64,000 nt of DNA, taken from positions 1 through 64,000 of the forward strand of contig NZ_JACXXE010000005.1 in NCBI RefSeq assembly GCF_014764715.1, in the 5' to 3' direction. The notes under the pieces were generated by a model. That model was not told where the DNA came from. It ran no database searches and saw nothing but the letters and a program-made list of their open reading frames with translations. Source of the DNA: Bacillus crepusculi. GTDB lineage: Bacteria > Bacillota > Bacilli > Bacillales > Bacillaceae. Shown here piece by piece: positions 17,942 to 26,440 of this stretch. Position 1 is the stretch's first letter; each line of letters begins with the position of its first letter. The translations under genes and the position numbers were made by a program.

Positions 17942-18415
17942 TTGTCCAAGCTATTGATGATGTCTGGCATATACTATTTACGTAAAGAGTTCCACTGTGA
18001 AAGGATGTTGATAGTGAGCAAGGATTTAGGCATCTTTTCGTTGTTTACAGTCAGTTTGTCGGCAATGGGCTTTCTGTTTGGTGGAGCAGAATATTTACTG
18101 ATGATATTAATAACATTGATGACCATTGAAATCATTTGTTCAAGCCTAAGAGAATCTTTGACTGGACAGCTCACAATGAAGCATTTTTTACTCGGCTAGT
18201 TCGAAAGGTTGTGACGATCTCCTTAATATCCATGGCACATTTCTTCGATGTCATGCTGAACAAGTGGGAAGATTAAGGATGTAGCGATTATCTTTTATAT
18301 CACGTATGAATCTTATCAAATCGTCTCGACAGCCAGAGCCCTCGGAATTCCCATTCCACAGTTATTCATTGATGTGTTAGACATGATGAAAAATAAATTG
18401 CGCAAAAAGCCGTAA
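17942..18415 (+). pseudogene. ytkC: Broken phage-holin-family gene (ytkC-like)
   Basis: Three segments together read as one holin-family protein. The first (to the stop at 18197-18199) has the SKDLGIFSLFTVSLSAMGFLFGGAEYLL membrane region. The second, in the -1 frame (about 18187-18273), reads TRLVRKVVTISLISMAHFFD. The third (18275-18412), back in the first frame, reads KDVAIIFYITYESYQIV and LGIPIPQLFIDVLDMMKNKL, the usual holin C-terminus. The first shift falls in a run of six T at 18184-18189, as if one T was lost; the second is a +1 near 18274. The start is uncertain and no good ribosome site was seen. B. subtilis has a holin-like ytkC in the same neighbourhood. Confidence 0.7.
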
Positions 18416-18450
18416 TTTGTCCAGATCTGGTCATACTAAAGGAAAAAAGG

Positions 18451-18768
18451 ATGAATCAGATGGCGAGACACACCTACTATGTATCCGTCCAAGACGGGTC
18501 AATATCGCAGCATAGAGATGCGGCTGCTTGGCAATTTCAAATAGAAGCAGATGATGATCAAATTTTGCAGTTAAGAGACTATTTCGATGAACAGTATATG
18601 ACAGATTGGAAAGGTTTTTTTCGAGCGCATGTTCCATTTCTTGAATATCACTATGATAGCCCAAATGATGAAATGGATAGAAAAAGAAAAGAGATTTACT
18701 CAATGATTTACGAGCTCGGGAATGAAGAGACAAAGAACTTTATTGAGACAAATGGGTTAATGAATTGA
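18451..18768 (+). CDS. Conserved-looking hypothetical protein
   Basis: A 105-aa soluble protein I do not recognise by name. It starts MNQMARHTYYVSVQDGSISQ, has an acidic middle (EADDDQILQLRDYFDEQY) and ends helical. There is no signal peptide, cysteine or membrane segment. AAAGGA precedes ATG 18451, and ATG 18460 also fits. The coding pattern and downstream hairpin support a real gene. It sits where several accessory changes cluster between dps and ytkD. Confidence 0.65.
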   Translation: MNQMARHTYYVSVQDGSISQHRDAAAWQFQIEADDDQILQLRDYFDEQYMTDWKGFFRAHVPFLEYHYDSPNDEMDRKRKEIYSMIYELGNEETKNFIETNGLMN

Positions 18769-18770
18769 AC

Positions 18771-18890
18771 AAGCATGTAGACAAACCTTTGCATTTGTTC
18801 GTCGTTCTGCGTGCTGGTGCTCACGATTATCACATTTGCTCCGGTACTTGTCCTTCCTAGACTGCAAAGGTTCTCTTGTCAACCATCTGA
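18771..18890. repeat. Possible MITE-like insertion with direct repeats
   Basis: AAGCATGTAG occurs at 18771-18780 and again at 18891-18900, flanking 110 bp. Just inside are inverted arms: ACAAACCTTTGCA (18781-18793) against TGCAAAGGTT...CTTGT (18863-18879). The layout resembles a short non-autonomous element between 10-bp target duplications. Nothing in it is clearly coding. Confidence 0.4.
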
Positions 18891-18927
18891 AAGCATGTAG
18901 GGATTTTTCTACATGCTTTTATTTTCG
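18889..18927 (+). terminator. Hairpin between convergent genes
   Basis: AAAGCATGTAG and CTACATGCTTT form an 11-bp stem, followed on the plus strand by TATTTTC after the T-rich arm. It terminates the plus-strand gene and may act in both directions. Confidence 0.65.
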
Positions 18928-19710
18928 TGGCTGTAAGATGCCTCCGATGAGATCACTGATTCCGCCTCTAGTTTCCTGCGGCGATTGCTGTGAATTGGTG
19001 AATTCATGAGAGGCGCTTTGGCTCTGAGGCTTGTAGCGGTTATCATCTACACCGACTCGCAAGCCAGAAGTGCGCTCAGATGGCTGGATAATGACAATCT
19101 GGTCTTGTTCTTGGAACTCAAATAAGTAGGATTCGCCAGACGTTTGTCCAATGAAGGTTTTCCAATTCACATCTAATTTGACTTTCGGTGCTTTGCCTGT
19201 CCAAGCGACAATGGCGTCAGGGTCTACACGGCAAGGTGCTTTTAAAATAAGCGGGTTTCCATTCGTTTTAATGGCAACCTGCGCCCCGTGACCTTGATAG
19301 GAGAGCTTTGAGGTAAACAGTCCTTTCTGTGATAAAATCCCAACGCCTACTGGTGTGACGCCGTAGTGGCATTCCTCAGTAAAGGCAAGTAAATCTTCAC
19401 TTTCTACGCTCACATGCTGCCAAGGACCGCTTGGCTCAAGATTAATCACTGTTACGTGCTCGCTTGAATCCGCCAAATAACAAGTACCCTGTCCACTTAC
19501 TTCCATCATCTCAAGATTTTCACCTGTTAATTTCCTACTGATATGGTTAAATACTTGACTGATCATATTTCCTTTATTCGTTCCAAGTAATCGCTTGCGA
19601 TATTGAAAGGTTCCTTGGTCTGCAATCATTGCGCCTTTTTTGGCAAAAAAGACCCCATTGCCTTCTGCTTGTAAGGTGAGTTCTTCTATCGTGTTGAAAT
19701 GAAATCCCAT
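18919..19710 (-). CDS. AIM24 family protein (DUF124)
   Basis: A 263-aa AIM24/DUF124 protein. The beta-rich core runs from about residue 5 to 210 with FFAKKGAMIADQGTF, SGQGTCYLAD, SYQGHGAQVAIKTNGNPLILKAPCRVDPDAIVAW and GESYLFEF. A Ser/Gln-rich linker leads to a C-terminal GGISDLIGGIL segment. Bacterial members often sit near Ter-type stress genes. The TerD gene 21 bp upstream on the same strand fits this. Biochemical role unknown. The start ATG 19710 has AAAGGAG upstream. Confidence 0.82.
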   Translation of the reverse strand: MGFHFNTIEELTLQAEGNGVFFAKKGAMIADQGTFQYRKRLLGTNKGNMISQVFNHISRKLTGENLEMMEVSGQGTCYLADSSEHVTVINLEPSGPWQHVSVESEDLLAFTEECHYGVTPVGVGILSQKGLFTSKLSYQGHGAQVAIKTNGNPLILKAPCRVDPDAIVAWTGKAPKVKLDVNWKTFIGQTSGESYLFEFQEQDQIVIIQPSERTSGLRVGVDDNRYKPQSQSASHEFTNSQQSPQETRGGISDLIGGILQPRK

Positions 19711-19731
19711 TGGTCCGGCTCCTTTCCTGTG

Positions 19732-20385
19732 TCAAGATGTAAATCCATAGATGCGGCATAAATCGTTTAAATCTAAGGTGGTACCTTGTCCGGTGGCAGT
19801 GATCTTCCATTCCTTTTGATCTCTCGTTAGTTCAGCACAAATGATAGATGTGCAATACGAATAATCCTCTGTTAACTGAAAGGTGCAAATCTCTTGTTGG
19901 GTCACCTGATCAGTAAGGCGCAGGTAGGCATTGGTGACTTGTCCGAAATGATGCGTGCGCTTGTGTGCATCATGTATCGTCGCTGTTACGACGATTTTAT
20001 GAATATCAGGTGAAACTCTGCTTAATTGCATAATGATCATTTCATTGTCTCGATACCCTCCGCCAAACTGATGATCACCAAGATGACGAACAGCGCCGTC
20101 TAAGCTTTGCTGCTGATGATAATAAATCAGGTGATGCGGGGACACAAGCTTGTCCTCCTTATTTAAGAGAAACACTTGCGTATCTAAATCAATCGGCTGA
20201 CCAGATAAATCCCAGCCAAGCCCGATATGAATTTGGTCGATATTTGGATTGTCTTTTGTGAAATCTAGCTTTTGCCCTTTGATGAGGTGTTTCTTAATCG
20301 CCTCATGAGGTGCGTCTTCTTTCTCATGCTTGCTCAGCGAAAGCGGCTGATTCTTTTCCTGTTTTGACCCATTTGTTAGGCTCAT
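19732..20385 (-). CDS. TerD family stress protein
   Basis: A 217-aa protein with a TerD-like calcium-binding domain after a polar extension of about 40 residues. The family strands are visible: IHIGLGWDLSG, IDLDTQVFLLNKEDKL, then ELTRDQKEWKI. The acidic loop that usually reads GDDE is GGGYRDNEMI here, so calcium binding may be altered. TerD proteins belong to tellurite/general chemical-stress systems. GAGGAGG precedes ATG 20385. With the AIM24 gene it forms a two-gene operon inserted between the ytk genes and divergent from ytkD. Confidence 0.82.
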   Translation of the reverse strand: MSLTNGSKQEKNQPLSLSKHEKEDAPHEAIKKHLIKGQKLDFTKDNPNIDQIHIGLGWDLSGQPIDLDTQVFLLNKEDKLVSPHHLIYYHQQQSLDGAVRHLGDHQFGGGYRDNEMIIMQLSRVSPDIHKIVVTATIHDAHKRTHHFGQVTNAYLRLTDQVTQQEICTFQLTEDYSYCTSIICAELTRDQKEWKITATGQGTTLDLNDLCRIYGFTS

Positions 20386-20585
20386 GCTGGATTCCTCCTC
20401 GTCTCGTTATAGGACAAACACTGATTCATTTACGTCATAAGGGGTAAAAGGTTTTGTGATTAAAAATGGGCGAAAATGGAGATGATAAAAAGGTTTTAGC
20501 GAGAATACCTCATTTTAAATACAGACGAGATGGAACCACTCGTTTGTTTCACTTTTGATAAAAATTCTTCAGAGAAATGTGATCT

Positions 20586-20594
20586 GTGGTATGA
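20586..20594 (+). promoter_or_regulatory. Possible extended -10 promoter of ytkD
   Basis: TGGTATGAT at 20586-20594 is a TGn-extended -10, about 40 nt before the preferred ytkD start. No clear -35 is seen. Confidence 0.35.
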
Positions 20595-20634
20595 TGTTTT
20601 ACAAGAAGCAAGGACAGGATATGAGGGATTTCAC

Positions 20635-21111
20635 ATGCATGTATTTAAAGATTATTATCACAATACGGTCAAGCTCTCTTTTGAAGAGAAGCCTTTTTCA
20701 AGTCATCCTAAGCATGTTTGGGCCATCTGCCGCTACCAGGGAAAATGGCTGCTCACAGAACATGAGGATCGGGGCTATGAGTTTCCAGGAGGGAAAGTAG
20801 AGCCGAATGAAGAAGCAGATCAAGCCGCTATACGAGAGATTCAAGAAGAGACGGGTGCTGTTGTTCGTGAATTAACGTATATCGGTCAATACCAGGTGCT
20901 TGGCAGAGACAAGGTCATTGTGAAGAATATTTATTTCGCAGATATTGAAAGGCTTGTCAAGCAAGACACGTATTTTGAAACGAAAGGACCCGTTCTTTTC
21001 GCAGACTTACCAAGATCCATCTCAAAAAATAAAAACTTCAGTTTTATTATGAAAGATGATGTCTTAAGACAAAGTCTTGCTTATTTAGAAAAGAACGGTT
21101 TGATTCGTTAA
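20635..21111 (+). CDS. ytkD: Nudix hydrolase YtkD
   Basis: A 158-aa Nudix protein of the YtkD family, which in B. subtilis hydrolyses (oxidised) purine nucleoside triphosphates in a MutT-like role. The Nudix box is complete: GGKVEPNEEADQAAIREIQEETG around residue 56-78. I start at ATG 20635, which has GAGGGA 6 nt upstream and gives the family N-terminus (FKDYYHNTV). A frame open from 20530 adds 35 unrelated residues and runs through the likely promoter. Confidence 0.9.
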   Translation: MHVFKDYYHNTVKLSFEEKPFSSHPKHVWAICRYQGKWLLTEHEDRGYEFPGGKVEPNEEADQAAIREIQEETGAVVRELTYIGQYQVLGRDKVIVKNIYFADIERLVKQDTYFETKGPVLFADLPRSISKNKNFSFIMKDDVLRQSLAYLEKNGLIR

Positions 21112-21141
21112 AAAGCGCAGGGAGAGAGTCCCTGTGCTTTT

Positions 21142-21936
21142 TTATTTTTGCAGAAAACGGCGTTCGAGCCACTCAACGAGCTGGTACATGATGGTCGCAA
21201 ATACGGCGATAATGAAAAGACTTAAAAATACGAGTGTAAAGTTGAAGACTTGAAAGCCGTATATGATCATGTAACCGAGTCCTTTTGAGGAAACAAGGAA
21301 TTCTCCTACAATGACCCCAACCCAAGAAAGACCAACATTGACCTTAATGGCAGAGATCATCGTTGGAATACTCGCTGGCAAAATGACCTCACGAAAGACC
21401 ACACTTTTTTTTGCACCAAAGGTTTTCATTACTTTCAAATAGTTCTCATCGACCTCTTGAAAGGCTGTGTAAATGACAAGCGTTGTAATGATCACACTAA
21501 TGATCGCACCCATGGCGACAATGCTGATCATGCCAGGTCCAAGAGCAACAATTAAAATCGGGGCGAGAGCCACCTTCGGCATGGCATTTAAAATGACTAA
21601 ATATGGATCAAGAACGTTTGCTAGTCGGGTGGACCACCATAAGGCAGCGGCGAGCAAAATGCCGCAAAAGGTTCCAAGGAGAAATCCGAGCACCGTTTCA
21701 AACAACGTAATACTCATATGATTCATTAAAGAACCATCTGATATTTTTTGCACAAACAATTGGCAGACCGCAGATGGTGAACTAAAAATCAGCGGATCGA
21801 TCAGCCTAAAATGACTAGCAAGCTCCCAAAGAGAAAAGAAGCTGGCGAAAATGATGAGCTGATAGACTCGTGTGATGCGTTTTTCCATTCGAACCTTTTT
21901 TCGATAGGCTTCATGTAAAAGGTCACTGTGTTTCAA
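21142..21936 (-). CDS. ytlD: NitT/TauT-type ABC transporter permease
   Basis: A 264-aa permease of the nitrate/sulfonate/taurine-type family (SsuC/TauC-like) with about six helices. The cytoplasmic loop [39 protein letters not shown] is the EAA-type coupling motif. It overlaps ytlC by 14 nt and is last of ytlA-ytlC-ytlD. The substrate is not known from sequence; family relatives import sulfonates, nitrate or pyrimidine precursors of thiamin. Confidence 0.85.
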   Translation of the reverse strand: MKHSDLLHEAYRKKVRMEKRITRVYQLIIFASFFSLWELASHFRLIDPLIFSSPSAVCQLFVQKISDGSLMNHMSITLFETVLGFLLGTFCGILLAAALWWSTRLANVLDPYLVILNAMPKVALAPILIVALGPGMISIVAMGAIISVIITTLVIYTAFQEVDENYLKVMKTFGAKKSVVFREVILPASIPTMISAIKVNVGLSWVGVIVGEFLVSSKGLGYMIIYGFQVFNFTLVFLSLFIIAVFATIMYQLVEWLERRFLQK

Positions 21937-22693
21937 CTGTTTTCAGCTCCTTCCAAATCGTTTGAAAGAGCTCTTGGAAGCTTGGTGTCTGTCTGGCCTC
22001 AAAAGGAGAGAGAGTCCTTAGTTCATCAGGAACGGGAAAGATTCGCTGGATAGAGCCAGGATGCTTTGAGAATAAGAAAATACGATCACTCATTGCAATG
22101 GCTTCGCCGATGTCATGCGTCACAAGGACGGCTGTTTTTTGATAGTTTTTTAATGTGTGAAAAACGAGGTCCTCTAATGTCAGCTTGGTTTGGTAGTCTA
22201 GCGCTGAAAATGGCTCATCTAGTAAAAGCAGGCCGGGATCAACTGCAAGCGTTCGGGCGAGTGCTGCCCGCTGCCTCATTCCGCCTGACAGCTCCTTCGG
22301 ATATTTTTCCTCTACGTCATCAAGCCCAAGCCTTGGCAGTAAGCCAAGAGCAGCTGAAATGGCCTCATGTGAATCTTGTTTCGCAATTTTTAACCCGAGA
22401 ATGACATTTTCCTTGATGGTTTTCCAAGGGAACAAATAATCTTGCTGGAGCATGTAGCCGATTTGATGCTCCTTTTGATTCGGTTCTTTTCCTTCGATTA
22501 AAATTCGACCTTCAGAGGGCGGCGTAATTCCTGCAATGATGGACAGCAGGGTTGTTTTTCCGCAGCCGCTAGGACCAATAAATGAGATGAATTCACCTTG
22601 ATCAATCTCCATATTGATGTGCTGGATGGCCGTTGTTTTTTCTTTTAAAGAGAAGTATGTGTGGGTCACATGGTCAATTTGAAGGAAAGACAT
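21923..22693 (-). CDS. ytlC: NitT/TauT-type ABC transporter ATPase
   Basis: ABC ATPase of 256 aa with Walker [17 protein letters not shown] (near residue 39), Q-loop [10 protein letters not shown], signature [16 protein letters not shown], Walker [13 protein letters not shown] and the H-loop VTHDIGEA. It drives the importer formed with YtlA and YtlD. It begins 15 nt after ytlA. Confidence 0.9.
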   Translation of the reverse strand: MSFLQIDHVTHTYFSLKEKTTAIQHINMEIDQGEFISFIGPSGCGKTTLLSIIAGITPPSEGRILIEGKEPNQKEHQIGYMLQQDYLFPWKTIKENVILGLKIAKQDSHEAISAALGLLPRLGLDDVEEKYPKELSGGMRQRAALARTLAVDPGLLLLDEPFSALDYQTKLTLEDLVFHTLKNYQKTAVLVTHDIGEAIAMSDRIFLFSKHPGSIQRIFPVPDELRTLSPFEARQTPSFQELFQTIWKELKTVETQ

Positions 22694-22708
22694 GTGCTAC
22701 CTCCTATT

Positions 22709-23710
22709 CTATTTGTCATCTGTGACCTTCTTTGCAATGGATGAATCGACAAGCTGTTTGTACGGGATAAATTCCGGCAATTCACCGCTCGCCTTCATGA
22801 TTTCCTGCAGTTTGTTCCATTCCTCTTCATTCAGAAGGGGATCTGTTGCATATGAGTGCTGCTGCTTATAGCGCTTGATAGCAGTTGATAAGACATCAAG
22901 GTCCGTATCAGGAAAATGAGATTGGATTGTTTTTGCAATTTCTTCTGGGTGCTTGGCTTCTACCCATTTCTGTGCTTTGTAAATGGCACGAGTAAAGGCT
23001 TCGGCTGTTGCTTTGTTCTCCTCTAAGTAACTCTTCTTTGCCATGAAGGTGGTATATGGCACCTTCCCGGAAGCCTCTCCAAAGGAGGCGGTAATGTACC
23101 CTTTGCCTTCTTTTTCAATTAAGGAAGCTGTCGGTTCAAATAACTGCACAAAATCGCCAGTTCCAGAGGAGAAAGCACCTGAAATGTTGGCAAAATCAAT
23201 ATTTTGGATCATGCGAAGATCCTTTTTCAGATCAATGCCTTCCTTTTTCAGGACGTATTCACCGACCATTTGCGGCATCCCGCCTTTGCGCTGTCCAAGG
23301 AAGTCTTTTCCTTTCAACTGATCCCAAGAGAATTGGGTTATTTTCTCCCTTGAAACAAGAAAAGTGCCGTCTGTTTGTGTCAGCTGTGCAAAGTTGATGA
23401 CAGAGTCTTTTGTGTCTTGAGCCTCCACATAGATAGAGGATTCAGATCCGGTCAGGGCGATATCAGCACCGCCGGATAAAAGAGCTGTCATCGTTTTATC
23501 GCCGCCCCAAGTGGTTTTCAATTCTACCTCTAAGCCTTCTTCTTTAAAGAATTCCTCTGATAGGGCGACATAAAGGGGAGCGTAAAAGACCGAATGGGTC
23601 ACCTCGGCTACTTGTACGGTCTGCTCTTGTTCTTTTTTACAGGCAACAAATGGAATAAAGAGCAGGACAACGAATATGAATGCCAGTCTGACTTTGATGG
23701 AACGATTCAA
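22709..23710 (-). CDS. ytlA: NitT/TauT-type substrate-binding lipoprotein
   Basis: A 333-aa extracellular binding lipoprotein with a lipobox FVAC at Cys24. The SsuA/THI5-like domain follows, with LYVALSEEFFKEEGLEVELKTTWGGDKTMTALLSGGADIALTGSES, typical of the NitT/TauT family. It starts at TTG 23710 with GGAGG 10 nt upstream. First gene of ytlA-C-D. Substrate unknown. Confidence 0.87.
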   Translation of the reverse strand: MNRSIKVRLAFIFVVLLFIPFVACKKEQEQTVQVAEVTHSVFYAPLYVALSEEFFKEEGLEVELKTTWGGDKTMTALLSGGADIALTGSESSIYVEAQDTKDSVINFAQLTQTDGTFLVSREKITQFSWDQLKGKDFLGQRKGGMPQMVGEYVLKKEGIDLKKDLRMIQNIDFANISGAFSSGTGDFVQLFEPTASLIEKEGKGYITASFGEASGKVPYTTFMAKKSYLEENKATAEAFTRAIYKAQKWVEAKHPEEIAKTIQSHFPDTDLDVLSTAIKRYKQQHSYATDPLLNEEEWNKLQEIMKASGELPEFIPYKQLVDSSIAKKVTDDK

Positions 23711-23728
23711 GAGTAATTCGCCTCCTTT

Positions 23729-23757
23729 GTTCTAGATCACTAATTAAAGTATGTCAA
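23729..23757 (-). promoter_or_regulatory. Putative sigmaA promoter of ytlA
   Basis: On the minus strand TTGACA (23757-23752), 17 nt, TAGAAC (23734-23729), just ahead of the ytlA ribosome site. Confidence 0.5.
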
Positions 23758-23806
23758 AAGGGATTTTTGGTGAGTGCCTAGATGAAAATAAGAAGCGCAT
23801 TGTTTA

Positions 23807-23835
23807 TTTATAGAACGTGTCTTTTTTTCTATACT
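23807..23835 (+). promoter_or_regulatory. Putative promoter of the carotenoid cluster
   Basis: TTTATA (23807-23812), 17 nt, TATACT (23830-23835), about 50 nt before the cruF start. Confidence 0.4.
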
Positions 23836-23884
23836 AGAAGCATGAATGCTTACTTGAATTTGGCAGAAATAAAGGGGCGGTTTT

Positions 23885-24613
23885 GTGTATAGAGTGAGTT
23901 GGGTATTTGTTGGATGGTATTTGGTAGGACTCATATTAATGGTTTTTTTTGAAGTGCCGGCATGGCTTCAGTTTGCAAATGGGATTTTTCTTGTGCTGTA
24001 CGCCTGCTGCGTGATAGAGATTGGCCGAAACATTGATGGATCATGGGGGTTTATGATCAAAAGGGCAGCCATTGTGGGAGTGCTCACATTTACGGTTGAA
24101 TGGATAGGGATCACAACCGGATTTCCATTCGGGGCTTATGATTATTATCCGACTTTAGGTTTTCTTGTGGCAGGAGTGCCTTTAACCATTGCTTTTGCAT
24201 GGGTGGGCGTGTTTTTAAACAGCCTTTTTTTATCCAGTCAACAGTCGAAATGGAAACGAGCCGTCGAAACGGGGATATGGATTGTCTTGCTTGACCTCAT
24301 ATTAGATCCAGTAGCGGCTGAGCGGAAATTTTGGGTGTGGTATGACGGCGGTGGCTTTTATGGTATTCCTTTTGAGAATTTTGTGAGCTGGGGTATGATT
24401 GGAGCAGGACTATCATTTCTTTTCCCGCTTGTCTCGATTGATCAAAAGGCACTGCGCTGGACGAGTCGTATGTATCAGGCAATGGTGTTCTTTTTTGGCC
24501 TTTTGGCATTAAAGGGCGGGCTCAATGTCATTTTTTATTTAGCACTGATCATTGTCATCTTGTGTGAAGGAAGGGTTCGATTTGAAAGAAAGCGACAAAA
24601 GCCGATCATTTAG
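23885..24613 (+). CDS. cruF: CruF-like carotenoid biosynthesis membrane protein
   Basis: A 242-aa integral membrane protein of the carotenoid-biosynthesis DUF422/CruF family, with about seven helices. The conserved core has VEWIGITTGFPFGAYDYYPTLG, then LLDLILDPVAAERKFWVWYDGGGFYGIPFENFVSW. Relatives hydrate carotenoid ends in C50 and myxol pathways; the reaction here is not certain. It starts at GTG 23885 after AAAGGGGCGG. It overlaps the acyltransferase gene, and four genes form a tight operon. Confidence 0.82.
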   Translation: MYRVSWVFVGWYLVGLILMVFFEVPAWLQFANGIFLVLYACCVIEIGRNIDGSWGFMIKRAAIVGVLTFTVEWIGITTGFPFGAYDYYPTLGFLVAGVPLTIAFAWVGVFLNSLFLSSQQSKWKRAVETGIWIVLLDLILDPVAAERKFWVWYDGGGFYGIPFENFVSWGMIGAGLSFLFPLVSIDQKALRWTSRMYQAMVFFFGLLALKGGLNVIFYLALIIVILCEGRVRFERKRQKPII

Positions 24614-25328
24614 ACGAATATTTTCTCTTTATCTTGAACGATATTTACTTCATAAACATTTTCGCTGTGTGATGATGAAAGGCTCGGTGGACCCAAAGGA
24701 GAAGCTTCCTGTTCTTTATCTCGCCAATCACAGCTCGTGGTGGGATGGACTGATCATCTTTCTTTTAACAGAAAAAACGTCTAAGTTAGATCATTACATG
24801 ATGATGGAAGAGAAGCAGCTGAAGCAGTATGCTTTTTTTCGTAAGCTTGGGGCATTTCCAGTTCATAAAGAGAATCTGAAAAGTGTCAAACAAGCATTAA
24901 TGACGGCAAAAGAGAGCATGCAGGCTGGCAGGGCGGTATGGCTGTTTCCGCAGGGGAAAATCATGCATCAGGATACGCGGCCGCTTGAACTCGAAGGCGG
25001 GGCTTCTTTTTTAGTGAGGCAGTTTGAGCAGGTCGTGGTGAAGCCCGTGACCTTGCAATATACATTTAATCAATTTCAAAAGCCGACAGTATCGGTTGTG
25101 TTCGGAGAAGATGCCTTGGTATCCGGCGGCGCACTTCGAAGCAAGGACATGACACGTATGCTCGGAGACCTGCTTGAAACGCAGTTAAACCGACATCAAG
25201 CGCAGATCATCGCTGATCCTGATTTTTCAACAAACGAAGCATTTAGACAGATGACAAGGACAAGCCAGTCAACTAGTGATGCGTTTGATTCCTTTAAAAA
25301 GTGGGTGAAAACATGGCGATCCTCTTAA
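24582..25328 (+). CDS. PlsC-type acyltransferase (CrtO-like role)
   Basis: A 248-aa lysophospholipid-acyltransferase-family protein. The HX4D motif is LANHSSWWDGL near residue 44; the second block is AVWLFPQGKIMHQD. In glycosyl-diaponeurosporenoate pathways an acyltransferase adds a fatty acid to the sugar. Its place between CruF and a glycosyltransferase suggests that job, which is inference. TTG 24582 has GGAAGGG 7 nt upstream and is preferred over TTG 24552. It overlaps both neighbours. Confidence 0.78.
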   Translation: MKESDKSRSFRRIFSLYLERYLLHKHFRCVMMKGSVDPKEKLPVLYLANHSSWWDGLIIFLLTEKTSKLDHYMMMEEKQLKQYAFFRKLGAFPVHKENLKSVKQALMTAKESMQAGRAVWLFPQGKIMHQDTRPLELEGGASFLVRQFEQVVVKPVTLQYTFNQFQKPTVSVVFGEDALVSGGALRSKDMTRMLGDLLETQLNRHQAQIIADPDFSTNEAFRQMTRTSQSTSDAFDSFKKWVKTWRSS

Positions 25329-26440
25329 GTGTGATCAGTGTTCTGCTGCTCTGCCAGTTTATTTTTACTGTATGGAATATGAAGCAGTTTCCTGTGTTAA
25401 CACCCGCCTCTTTTTCGGGAGATGAACCCATTTCGTTATCAATACTGATTCCAGCAAGAAATGAGGAAAAACGGATCGAAGCATGTCTTCAGTCGATTGT
25501 TGAGCAGCGTCTTTATCCGAAAGAGCTGATTGTACTAGATGATCATTCGACAGATCAGACAAGAGCGATTGTGGAGCGCTTTGCAGAGACCTATCCGTGG
25601 ATTCGCGTGCAGTCAGGTCGGACGTTAAAGCAAGGCTGGCTTGGCAAATCCTATGCTTGTTCTCAGCTTGCTGAGGCAGCAGCTTCTGATTGGCTGCTAT
25701 TTTTAGACGCTGATGTCAGGCTAAAACGAGGGGCCATTGAAGCGGTGTACAAGCAGTTATGCACGCAAAAAACGGGAATGCTTTCAGGCTTTCCAGAGCA
25801 AAAAACAGGCACACCCTTGGAGCATCTTGTGGTGCCCATGATGATGTTTACGATTGGCTGTCATCTGCCAGTGAAATGGGTAAGAAAATCCTCTAACCCT
25901 GCTTTTGCCGCAGCTCATGGCGGCTTTATCGCAATTGAAAAAAATTGCTATCAAGACATCGGTGGTCATGAAGCAATCAAGGATTCGCTAGTTGATGATA
26001 TGGCCCTGGCTAAATGGGTGAAAGAAAAGGGCTTTCCGTTCACACTCGCAAGTATTCATCCGTTTGTCTACATGAGAATGTATGAGAATGGACAGGAGGT
26101 TTGGGAAGGCTACCGGAAAAATTTGTTCCCAGGTGTGAATCGAAGCATTGCTTTGTTAAGCAGTGTCTTTTGTTTATACACGATGCTTTATTTGGTTCCC
26201 GTCATTTGTTTCATGATCGCACTCATTCGGCTTGATGCCCTAAGTCTCTGTTTAGCCATTCTTTGCTATGGGCTCGGTGTGTCGATCAAAGCGGCAATTG
26301 ATATCGAAAATGGAAGAACATCTGCTATGGCCTTTTTATTGCCGGTGAGCATTTTGAGCCTCATTGCCATTGGCTTTGCTTCGATGAAAATTGGGCTGAA
26401 AAAAGAAGGGTATGAATGGAAAGGGAGAAGGTACGAATGA
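25313..26440 (+). CDS. Family 2 glycosyltransferase (CrtQ-like)
   Basis: A 375-aa membrane-anchored GT2 enzyme. One N-terminal helix is followed by the GT-A domain with SILIPARNEEKRIEACL, LIVLDDHSTDQT, the DxD-type LFLDADVRL and a later DSLVDDMALAKWVKEKG. About three C-terminal helices complete it. It most resembles the glycosyltransferase of staphyloxanthin-like pathways (CrtQ) and would glycosylate a carotenoid carboxylate here; this is from context. The start ATG 25313 lies within the acyltransferase end; its ribosome site is weak, consistent with coupling. Confidence 0.78.
   Translation: MAILLSVISVLLLCQFIFTVWNMKQFPVLTPASFSGDEPISLSILIPARNEEKRIEACLQSIVEQRLYPKELIVLDDHSTDQTRAIVERFAETYPWIRVQSGRTLKQGWLGKSYACSQLAEAAASDWLLFLDADVRLKRGAIEAVYKQLCTQKTGMLSGFPEQKTGTPLEHLVVPMMMFTIGCHLPVKWVRKSSNPAFAAAHGGFIAIEKNCYQDIGGHEAIKDSLVDDMALAKWVKEKGFPFTLASIHPFVYMRMYENGQEVWEGYRKNLFPGVNRSIALLSSVFCLYTMLYLVPVICFMIALIRLDALSLCLAILCYGLGVSIKAAIDIENGRTSAMAFLLPVSILSLIAIGFASMKIGLKKEGYEWKGRRYE

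Noticed and set aside
20530..20634. 35-residue upstream extension of ytkD
   Set aside because: Not conserved in the Nudix YtkD family and overlaps a likely promoter.
23740..23934. 64-codon minus-strand frame between ytlA and cruF
   Set aside because: Low-complexity composition and no ribosome site; it overlaps the promoters of both neighbours.
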